Source: Ophiodon elongatus | Lineage: Eukaryota > Chordata > Actinopteri > Perciformes > Hexagrammidae | DNA: 64,000 bases | Assembly (NCBI GenBank): GCA_016806645.1 | Contig: JACSYO010000701.1 | Span: 110,001-174,000 of the forward strand | Direction of reading: 5' to 3' | Shown: positions 44,761 to 53,290 of the stretch, piece by piece | How positions within the stretch are numbered: position 1 is the stretch's first letter | How the letters are laid out: each line of letters opens with the position of its first letter | Notes under the pieces: generated by a model | The model's database searches: none | Told to the model about the DNA's origin: nothing | The model's input: the letters and a program-made list of their open reading frames with translations, nothing else | Position numbers and translations under genes: made by a program

Positions 44761-45547
44761 TCCGAGCACGCTCTAGCGCCCCCTAGAAGTTGGACAGGTG
44801 ACGCCCCTCAGCCACTTTGTCCTATTGACTTGAAATTTGACACAAATGTCCATTTCCACCTGTTCTACAAAAAAGCCTCTCAGACCCTTAAGCTCCGCTT
44901 ACTTACATTTTCCGCCATTTTGAATTATGTGAAAAACCTATTCTTGCGAACTCCTCCTACACGCTGGGTCCGATTCATACCAAATGTGCTGTAGATCAAT
45001 ATTTTACCTATATCAAACGAAATTATTAAAAGATTGTTGATAGCTTATTGCTTTCATAATGATAAGGACCAATGAACTTCTTAGGGGCGTGACTTGTACA
45101 TCAATTCATATAACTTCAAAACCATTGGGCCTAGTTTCGCAGGATTTGCAGCATATGTGTCCATTGCATCCTGGAACATGCCCTGAAATTCGTATGCCAT
45201 TGAGACTCTAGGGGGCACTACAGTAATTCGGCCAATTTGGGCCTTTTTGTCATTTTTCAGCATTTGTACTCTTACGAACTCCTCCTACAGAATTAATGCG
45301 ATCGACTTCAAATTTGGGCAGGATGCTCTTTCGACCTTTTGTGATGAAAACGTTTTTAAATCGTGAGTTTTTGTCGAACGGCCTTGACTTGGCGTGGGCC
45401 CCAGTTCACTCCCATTTTGTGCGGTTCGCTATGTTAGAGAAAGTTGTTGTAACTCCAAGGTACATCATCCGATCCACCGAGAATGTCTCATGCATGATGC
45501 AGGTCCAGGCTTGAGCACATTTCCATGAAGAAATGTTCACAATTTCC

Positions 45548-45563
45548 TAGCGCCACTTACTGG
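45548..45563 (-). promoter_or_regulatory. CTCF-core-like motif in F4 (one mismatch)
   Basis: Minus strand CCAGTAAGTGGCGCTA; one position (G to A) departs from the core consensus. Confidence 0.4.
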
Positions 45564-46172
45564 CAAAAGGAAATGACAAGATTTATACTTTGATTTATTT
45601 CTCAGAGCAAGTTGACCAGATTGACCTCAGATTTGGTAAGGAAATACTTAACACATAGCTGATGCATGATCATGAATATTGTGAGTTTTCGTGAAACTCC
45701 GTTGCCATGGCGACGCATCCTTGCCACGTAAAATGGAGCTGATTGTTAAGTGGCTTATGATGCTCAAAAACTCATGCAACTTTACACGTGTCATAGCTGA
45801 TGGACATAACTAATTCATGTGGATTTTTGCCTTAATAGTTAAAGATCCCTTGAATAGCGCCCCCTACAAATTTTCAAAAGAGCAGCCCCAGCGCTACGTT
45901 ACCCCTACATATATGAAATTTGGTAGGCACATGTATCACATGGAGACTTAAAAGAAAGTCTCTTGGCACCATGTTTTATATTTTTACCTTTTTCTAAGCG
46001 CTTTACTTTACGATCTCCTATGGAGTTCGTCAGATTAGGCCATTATACCTGAATCCACATTAAACGAGCTCATATAAATCCTCTAGACTTCCTCGAATCT
46101 GCCCCAAACTTGTCATGCTTGATAACAGTCACGGCCTGAGGATATCGACAAGCCTATTTTCACTCAAAGTCA

Positions 46173-46188
46173 AAGCGCCACCTACTGG
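46173..46188 (-). promoter_or_regulatory. CTCF-core-like motif in F4
   Basis: Minus strand CCAGTAGGTGGCGCTT; matches the CTCF core except the last, weakly conserved base. Confidence 0.45.
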
Positions 46189-46237
46189 CGAAAGGCAATC
46201 AGCGTTACATGACAAACGGCATCGGATTTACATGACG

Positions 46238-46768
46238 CTAAAGCACAAGTTCAGTCAGAAAACCATACTCTTGCAAGGCGTAATTTATTTCTCATACACC
46301 TGCCAATCACTTCTCAGGCATGCTCACTCATTATTTACTTGCGGTCATTGTTCGGGGCTGTCAAACATGACACCAACTGTTTAGATCAGCTGGTCTCCTG
46401 TATCCAATAAGAACATTGAAACAAATACATGGTTTGCCTTCTCATCTTGCCACTGTCTCTTTTACATATGACCATCTCTCTACCTTCAGTTAATTCATGT
46501 TGCCGTTACGCACCCCTCCACCTCCCCATCTCCACCCAGTCTTTACAGATCCATCAGCTTCATCAACTCATTATTCTATCAGCCACCACCACCACCAGGT
46601 CTGGACTCCATGGGGGGATTTATCTTGTTGCTGATCAGGGCAAACGGCCCTCAATTACAAATCTCCAAGCGCCAAAGACTCTGTCGATACTTTATCATCG
46701 CATATCACATGTTAACAATAAACAATTATCCTTTCTTTATCTGACTGGTCTCTCCTGATTGAAATGAC
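46238..46768. mobile_element. 531-bp insertion in F4 with 12-bp direct flanks
   Basis: ATTTACATGACG occurs at 46226-46237 and 46769-46780, directly flanking the segment. The interior (CTAAAGCACAAG ... GATTGAAATGAC) is unlike family F and has no recognised protein, LTR or SINE boxes. About 150 bp of it, reversed, is also present at the outer end of F3. Confidence 0.6.
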
Positions 46769-47044
46769 ATTTACATGACGTGGTCTACACTTCACATTGA
46801 GAAACATGATGTATGGTGTTGAACGTGTCGTTTAGCGGCGCACAGTGGATACAGGAAGTGGTGAAGTATTTGCAAAGCTTAACGTCCTGCCTCATGCACT
46901 CCGCGCGGGAAAAAAAAATCTGACTGGCGGTCGAACGTTCTCGCCGGGTGAGCCGGCGTCCCGCCAGCTCCCCCGACGCGCGCAGAAGAGCGAGGACCCG
47001 TTCATCGCTGCTCGCAGCTTTAATTGAACTTGTTTTCATAGTTC

Positions 47045-47225
47045 AATAAACCTTGGGCAAAACACTGCACCCCAAAAAGCTTCCAAAGGGTCTTGATTAG
47101 CAGATGGCTCATTGTATGGCAGCCTCTGCCACAAGTGCATGAATGTGTATGTGAATGTGTGAATGTTGACATGTAGTGACGTCAAAAGACTAGAAAGACC
47201 TTCCATAAATGCATGTACATGAACC
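47045..47225 (+). mobile_element. SINE S1-like fragment (3' part)
   Basis: CTTGGGCAAAACACTGCACC, CAGCCTCTGCCAC, GTGTGAATGTTGACATGTAG and AAAAGACTAGAAAG follow the S1 body and tail order. The tRNA-like head is missing. Confidence 0.6.
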
Positions 47226-47279
47226 ACATCCAAGTTTAGTTTACATATCAAAACTGATTACCACTTTGAACTAAGTAGT

Positions 47280-47725
47280 CAGCCTAAGTTCCTTCAACTC
47301 TCATATTTAAGGCAAAAAATAAAATAACATAAAATTGAAATCAGCTTAAATGATTCAGTATATGAATGCATTATATGGATGGTTGTATTGGGATGTTTTA
47401 TTTGCAATATGCAGTAATCTCTGTATTTTGTAGGCAGCATTAGTACATATCATATGTTTGTCAAGAAGAATTCTTGTTCCACTGCTGTCTTACTTCTAAA
47501 TGTCAGTTTGCTTGAATGGCAGCAGAACATTATGTTATTTCAAAGAAAGTGCTTCTTTGAATGTTTGGCTATATGAATAAAACACAGAAATCACAATGCA
47601 ATGGTCAATTTTGGCATTTCATTCATGTTAGGAAAGTTTTACTTTGTCAATTATATTTACACGAGTGTTATTTCCAGGGGCGCATGTCTCCCTTACTTTT
47701 TAAATCCCATTTTGTCACACAGTTT
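47280..47725. mobile_element. 427-bp unclassified element, copy 2
   Basis: Same orientation as 40711-41137 and nearly identical from TTAAATGATTCAGTATATG to CCCATTTTGTCACACAG. The left tail-like region is longer and more A-rich. No convincing target duplication could be defined. Confidence 0.7.
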
Positions 47726-47796
47726 TACAGTTTCAGTTAAATTTACACTTTAAATCCAAACCCAGATGAGAGAAGATTGTGTCCTTGTTTGTGTGT
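47726..47796. other. Short spacer
   Basis: Nothing recognised. Confidence 0.4.
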
Positions 47797-47811
47797 ATAT
47801 ACACATATATA

Positions 47812-47861
<50 letters not shown>

Positions 47862-47869
47862 TATATAGT
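47797..47869. repeat. (TA)n microsatellite with perfect palindromes
   Basis: TA array with embedded CACATATATA and TATATGTG blocks making long self-complementary stretches capable of cruciform formation. Confidence 0.95.
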
Positions 47870-48795
47870 GATTGTTTTAAGGTGCTCAGCGGTGTGTGTT
47901 CGAGGAGTTGCACAGTGTAAACGTACTTATCAAGAGTTGAAAAAGAGCATGTAGCTGAGCCAGCTTTACCTGGATAAATAAAGTAGAGTAGAGATTGTTA
48001 TTATTAAGTTGCTCATTGCAGTGGGCTGCAAGGATGCACATTGGAGCCTACAGGGTGGATGCCAGCAGTATCAAGGACTTTACTTATTAAGCAGCTTGTC
48101 TCTAGACATTGTTTTGTACAATTCTAAGTAATTAAAATGCAAAAACACACAATTAGAAAGCATTTAAAAGAGCAGTGCTATCTTGGGAGTGTTCATAATA
48201 ACCGAGTCCATGAAACAGTGTTTTTCTGAGATGGGGGTGGGACCCAGTGTTGTGGAACTGATGACAGTCCTGGCAGTTGTGGGCTTGTATAATCCTGCCA
48301 GCATGCTGGACTATACATGATCAGTGAGCTGAAAACCAGACTGTGTTCACCTCAAAGATCCCTTAAAGGTGTCTGTCTGTCTGACTGTCCTGGTGCTGTG
48401 CACAAATCTACGCAGGCAGCATCCTCTTCTTCACAGCTCCAAGATCTGGCAGTGGTCCAAGTAAGTGTTTCGTGTGCGTGTCTGTGTGCGTGCGTGCGTG
48501 CGTGCGTGTGTGTGTGTGTGTGTGTGTGTTATACAAGCTCCCTTGTTTAAATTCATTGCATGCACTGTGAGTGATGCTTTACTTATTGCAACACATAAGT
48601 AGAAACTGACATTTTATTCCAAACGTTGCACTAAACTGCTCTGTAAATGAAAATGAAGTAGACTGAAGTGATGTTCATGAGGTAGAGATGCTCATTGCAG
48701 AACAACACACATGTTCTTGTGACTACAGCAGTGACAGAGGGGCTGCTGCGCAAACCTGAAAAAGGGGAGACAACTATAGCTACGATGAAAAGGTG
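47870..48795. other. Mostly unique stretch with GT/GCGT array
   Basis: A (GTGC)n/(GT)n array lies at about 48477-48530, just after a splice-donor-like CCAAGTAAGTG (about 48456-48466). An open frame upstream of it (about 48317-48460) is discussed as a weak exon candidate. Otherwise nothing recognised. Confidence 0.4.
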
Positions 48796-49096
48796 TGTGA
48801 CGGCCCTCTAGTTTTAGGCAGGGCCTGCTGTGTGCTTGTACCCTGGCTGGTGTGTGTATGTCTTGCAGGTCCCTGGTAGGCGGAGCTAATCAGGCCAACT
48901 AGGAGCACCTGGCCATTCTCCCAGGAGCCTTCAAGACCAGTCTGTGCCAGAGCAAAGGGAGGATCTCCGTTCTGCCAGCACCCTGCCGTGTTAACACTTT
49001 AAATTGCCGTGTGGGGCTAATAAATGTTCCTTTTTGCCTGTTGAAAACCCCATGTGTCTCCCGTCTTTGTTGTGGCCTAAGAGCCGGGTCGTGACA
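48796..49096 (+). mobile_element. 5' LTR of a Gmr1-like gypsy element
   Basis: Begins TGTGACGGCC and ends GGGTCGTGACA, imperfect inverted ends of TG...CA type. AATAAA at about 49019 is the likely polyadenylation signal; about 300 bp long. It is followed two bases later by a primer-binding-site-like sequence and then by a leader and gag. No second copy of this LTR is present downstream, so the element is 3'-truncated. Confidence 0.8.
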
Positions 49097-49098
49097 AG

Positions 49099-49111
49099 TG
49101 GGGGCTCGTCC
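49099..49111 (+). promoter_or_regulatory. Primer binding site, tRNA-Pro type
   Basis: TGGGGGCTCGTCC directly after the LTR (2-nt gap) has the sequence used by many retroelements primed by tRNA-Pro. Thirteen bases fit; the following bases diverge. Confidence 0.75.
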
Positions 49112-49640
49112 ATTGGAATACAGTAAGTTGTTGGGTTTGCTGTCGAATGGGCTCGTTAACGTGGTGAATGGGATGACGTCGTAAAGTTTGCTACAGAGCT
49201 GCGTTCTTGGGTTGTGTGGTGATCAGAAGCCGTGAAGGTTGCGGTAAGCTGCGCGCTACTGGGGAGACATACGGTAAGATAGTGGAATATAAAGGGTGGT
49301 TTCAGGGGATTGTCGACTAGTGCCAAAGAGTTTGTGTGGGAGCACAGTCCCCTGATAGGTGTAGTGGTGGTTCGTCGGGGTTTTTTTTTTTTGCTAGTGC
49401 GTGGTTAGAGCAATTGCTCGGGAGCACGGCCATAGTTTCAGGGAGGTTGCCAATTGCTGGACGCCTTTTCCGTACTATTGGTATTCAGTGTGTAAGTACC
49501 CACCACTGCATGAAGACTAGGAGTGAGTGAGCTTCGTTAGACTGAGGGAGGCAGTTTAGTTAGAGGGGATTTGTGCTCTTCTTGGACAGTATAAGCACCT
49601 GGCTGCCACTTGTTTTTGACTCACGGTACAGGGAGGAGTT
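49112..49640 (+). other. Leader between primer site and gag
   Basis: No conserved protein. Contains an 11-12-nt T run at about 49381. Probably the untranslated leader of the retroelement. Confidence 0.5.
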
Positions 49641-50637
49641 TTGATTTTTCTCGGTTTATTTGAAATGGCAGCAATAGTTGCTTTTGTTAAAACCCCATCG
49701 GAGGAGCTTTTAGATGCATGCACAAAAGAGCAGCTATTAAAAATAGCAGATCATTATGACGTTATGATTTCTGATAAGCAGCGAAAGGATACTGTGAAAA
49801 GTATATTGCGAGCACATTTGGTTGAGATGGGCGTTCTGACAGGTGGTCAGGACCAGCCTGATACAAAGGGTTTGTCTCCGGCTCCGTCTTATGTGGCAAC
49901 CGGTAGCCTGACATTTGAGCAGCAGAAGGAGATGTTTATGTTGCAGCTGGAGCATGACAAAATGAAGCAAGGAGCGGAGATTGAGAAGCTGTTGGCGGTG
50001 GAAAAGTTGCGCCGCCAGACTGAGCAAGCAAAGTTGGCTCTGCAGCAATGCAGGCTGGATTTAATCAGAAGTGGGGAAAATAGCGATTGGTTCGGTGGAC
50101 CTGGACGGTTCCTCACCGCGCCGGGAGACTTCGGAGGAGTCGTTGATGTTTTGGGCAACCTGCGTTTGTTGCCGAAATTTAATGAAAGGGACCCGGATAT
50201 TTTTTTTTCACTGTTTGAGCGCGTGGCGGACTCAAGGAAGTTGCCTGAGTTGCTCGCACGTTAATGCTGCAGTGTGCATTGACTGGTAGGGCACAGGAGG
50301 CCTATGTAGCGCTGTCGTCTGCAGAGAAGGGTGGAGAGTTTTGAGGGGCTGTGTGATTTAATAGTGCTGGAGCAGTTTAAAAATTCCATACCTGAGGGGA
50401 TTGCCGCGTACATCAGTGGGCAGAAGGTACAAACGGCTGCGGAGGCGGCTGCTTTGGCCGATGATTATGTGTTAATGCACAAGCGGGATTTCGGGGTGTT
50501 GCGTGCTCGCCGTTCTGGTTTTGGGGATAGCATCGATGTCAGTGGGGGTTATCCTTCTTTCCGGCCAGATGCGTCTGGGGATAGTGATCGTAGCATGCGG
50601 AGACCTGATAGGGTCTGCAACTTTTGCCATAAAGGAG
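49641..50637 (+). pseudogene. Gmr1-like gypsy gag with SCAN-like capsid (broken)
   Basis: The first start is in-frame upstream; MAAIVAFVKTPSEELLD (49665) is the likelier gag start. The order is an N-terminal helix-forming domain (KTPSEELLDACTKEQLLKIA), a charged coiled-coil (residues about 92-140), then LRLLPKFNERDPDIFFSLFE, which begins the capsid. The frame stops at 50264, but LMLQCALTGRAQEAYVALSS continues in another frame, and from 50331 the original frame resumes with LCDLIVLEQFKNSIPE and EAAALADDYVLMHK, the SCAN-like second half. A first half zinc knuckle (VCNFCHKGG) follows and is cut by the inserted LTR at 50639. The SCAN domain is known to derive from Gmr1-like gag, supporting the assignment. 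Confidence 0.8.
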
Positions 50638-50638
50638 G

Positions 50639-51346
50639 TGAAGAGTATTATGATTTTAAAGCGGTAAAATTGATAAAAGAAGTGTTTTTAGGATAATATT
50701 CTATTGAAGAGTATTATGTTTTTGAAGCTATGTAATTAATAAAGAAATGTCTGCATGGAAATATTCCATTGCACCGCTATGATTTTGGGAACTATGTAAT
50801 TAATAAAGAAATGTCTGCATGATAATATTGAATTGTACTGCCAGGATTTAGTGAGAGACACTCAATATGACCAGTTGCATAGAACGCACCTGAGAAGGTT
50901 ACGTGCCTGGTGGTGGGGTCATAATGGCGTAGTGAGACACCGGAGACTTTTGTTTTTCTCAGATGCTAATGAAGACCCCCCAGTCCCCCCACAGACAGGG
51001 CGGGGAGTTTTTTGGCACAACGAACTTTGCTCCTATCGCCAGGAAGGATGCTGCAGGGTGCCGGCTGTGCACCAATGGACATTACTTACTTTTTGAACCA
51101 ATGGGAGAATTTCACACCTTTTTCGGGTGCTATATATTCAATGTGCGTCTTTTGTTCAGGATTCGACGGTGGAAGCGAGAGACAGGTAACTGCGAGCAGA
51201 CTGTGGATCGCGGAAGCCGGCGAATCCTCAGCTGAGATTTTTGTACTTTGTATCACAACGACTTTTTACTTTATTAAATGCACTTTATTATAACCGTTCG
51301 ATCCACGACGTCCTTTGTTCATCTGGAGCCTTTCTAAAACACGACA
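50639..51346 (+). mobile_element. Solo LTR inserted in the gag zinc knuckle
   Basis: Starts TGAAGAGTATTATG, ends AAACACGACA, flanked by GAGG at 50635-50638 and 51347-51350. Removing it and one GAGG restores the reading frame of the knuckle with exact CX2CX4HX4C spacing. The first about 200 bp contain three diverged units with a period of 64-66 bp ending in ATATTSNATTG-like strings. A TATA-like GCTATATATTC is at about 51129. 708 bp; unlike the 41488 LTR and the 48796 LTR. Confidence 0.88.
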
Positions 51347-51350
51347 GAGG

Positions 51351-52080
51351 ACATTGGAGAGCAGAGTGTTATGCTCTTAAGGTGAGACCTGGGCAGAGTG
51401 GGGCTGCAGGGCAGGCAAAAGGGGCTTTCCACGGTGGCTGGAGAAAGTCATGGGATGCAAGTGAAAACTTTGCCCGGGGAACTCTATTCATTTTTTACCT
51501 TTTGTGTCAGATGGTTTGGTCTCTCTGGTGGGAAGTGAGGTGACAGTGCCGATTTAAGATACTACGTGACACAGCAGCCTTTGACTCCTTCATCCAGGCT
51601 TCGGTATTACCATTCTCAGAGGCGAGTGACACAGGGCGTTCTGTTCTGGTTCTGGGGATGGGAATGCAAGTTTTGCAGGTCCCACTGCACACGGTCAAGA
51701 GTGGAGGTTGGCGTGCGCTCGGCGCTGCCAGTTCAGGGGATCATGCTACTTTTGGGTAATGGGGTGGCAGGAGGGTGCGTTTGGGCTGACGTCCCATCAC
51801 CGTTTCCTCGGTTCCGCTGGTAAGAACGAGTTGAACTTCCTGGAAGTCTTTACTGCGTGCGTGGTAGCACGCTCCATGGAGCAGGGCAACCTTGAGCCGG
51901 TGTCTGCTTCTGAAAGTCTGAAGTGTGACGTGTCTGAGTTATGTGCGTTTTCCCTGTCTGATGTACCCCTCTCAGTTTCGCAGGAAGACCTGAGGGTCGG
52001 ACAGCAGGCTGATCCTTCTTTGAGAGGTTTGTTCGACCAAGTGCTTCCCGCGGAGGAGGTAGGAAATAATTCTCAGTAAT
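51351..52080 (+). pseudogene. Gmr1-like gag end, retropepsin and downstream fragment
   Basis: Starts with the second half of the knuckle (HWRAECYALK). A frame change precedes the protease: SDGLVSLVG, then, in the next frame after two stops, ILRDTAAFDSFI, where DTA matches the aspartic protease active site, and SVLVLGMGMQVL. A further frame shift leads to KNELNFLEVFTACVV and DPSLRGLFDQVLPAEEV. The last part resembles the stretch before an integrase zinc domain, as expected in Gmr1-like elements where integrase precedes RT; this is inference. The element ends abruptly at about 52080. Confidence 0.65.
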
Positions 52081-52085
52081 GGATG

Positions 52086-52571
52086 TGTTGTCCGGTGCGA
52101 TCCAAGTCTCAGTGAGAGCAAGGAAGTGTAAGAAAAATTATATTCAACGCCGAGTGTGAAATCAATAATCAGGTAATTTATTCTTGCAAGAAGGAACAGA
52201 GTTGAAATTACATACAAATTATGTTTTCAAGTTGCTACTCGAATATCTATCTCTGAGCTTCTGTCCTTTATATCCTCTGACAGACAGTAACAGCAGGGGA
52301 TGGTGAGGGTCCAAACCGGCCCAAACCACTTCCTTCCTTATCTTTCCCAAACCCAGGTCTCGATTGTCTCTGTCTTTCTTCCTTGTCCAGCATTCCAGAG
52401 AAACAGATGGGTTATCCTCCTCTTTGAAGTTCCTGTGGGCAACCTTTTGTCTGCGTTTTGGAGAGGAATACTCTGATGTCCTTCAGCAAGGCCATCAGAC
52501 CATTAATTATATTTATGGTCTTGTTGTTGTGTAAGACCCCCCAAAGTGAAGTCACATAAGTAACTTCTACA
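52086..52571 (-). mobile_element. Probable solo LTR (minus)
   Basis: Begins TGTTGTCCGG and ends ACTTCTACA on the + strand (TG...CA), flanked by GGATG (52081-52085) and GGAAG (52572-52576), a 5-bp duplication with one mismatch. On the minus strand it has TATAAAGGAC (about 52263-52272) and AATAAATTACC about 90 bp further, the spacing expected of U3-R. Boundaries are less certain than for the other solo LTRs. Confidence 0.5.
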
Positions 52572-52589
52572 GGAAGAAAGAAACTGAAG

Positions 52590-53025
52590 CATCCCCTAAC
52601 GTAGACATTCTGTGATCTGTAAGCTCACATTCCTGCTGAAACAATTATTTTTCCAACAGAAGTCAGGCGATTGCTGGATAGCAAAGCCAGAAATGAAGTC
52701 TCTCTTGCGGGTAGTTGACTGGCAGTTCCAGAGGCCCCCTGTGACAAGGTGTTGGGTATGTGTGGACCGGGTGGGATGGATAACAGAGGAGAGATTGCGG
52801 TAAGGGTGTGAGCGAATGCGAGGCCTATAGTATCTACGAGTAGATATATGCACAGGTATGGAAAGTAAGCACATATTCACAAAGCAGGAATATACTCCGC
52901 CACCACAAAGACTCCAACGAAAAACTCCTTTGTCTTTATCCTCCCTCTGAATCTTGACTCCAACGAAAGACTCCTCTGTCTTTATCCTCCAAATATTCAT
53001 ACAGACCTGGAGCTGACTCTTCAAA
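52590..53025 (-). pseudogene. LINE ORF2 N-terminal fragment
   Basis: The minus frame contains SHPYRNLSSV and HLVTGGLWNCQSTTRKRDFI, the start of the apurinic-type endonuclease of fish L2-like LINEs; LTETW-type residues expected next are lost. A 34-bp near-duplicate (52911-52944 and 52957-52990; period 46) lies upstream of it on the minus strand, probably in the LINE 5' region. Confidence 0.55.
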
Positions 53026-53286
53026 ACAATTCCTAGTTTTACACCAGAGTTTACTATGGTTGGCTACAGCTGTGCTGACCACACCCCAGGTTCGTTAGTT
53101 CCTCAGGGCCCAGGTGGTGATAGCTGGCAATAGAAACTTGGCAGAGCTCTAGACTAGAGCAAGTATTCACTTTAGTCACAAAAATCTCCTATTGTTGCCA
53201 AAACTGATTATGGACAATGTCTATTTACCTCAAAGGTAGAAAGTAAAATAGAAGTTAGTCCTTAGTAGACTTGGAATCAAAGCCTT
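53026..53286. other. Unassigned spacer
   Basis: Nothing recognised. Confidence 0.4.
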
Positions 53287-53290
53287 TTAA

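Larger units (their letters stand above)
44575..47025 (-). repeat. Family F copy F4: right arm and full 5' end
   Basis: Minus-strand copy ending at 47025 with the family start (CGCTGCTCGCAGCTTTAATT on the + strand). Contains all family phrases in reverse, including AGCGCCCCCTAGAAG (44775), GAACTCCTCCTAC (44949, 45279), CACTACAGTAATTC and two reversed CTCF-like motifs (45548-45563, 46173-46188). It carries a 531-bp insertion (46238-46768). Confidence 0.85.

Noticed and set aside
43815..45514. Several 60-84-codon frames on both strands of family F
   Set aside because: Family F shows no conserved frame between copies; these are chance frames in a repeated sequence.
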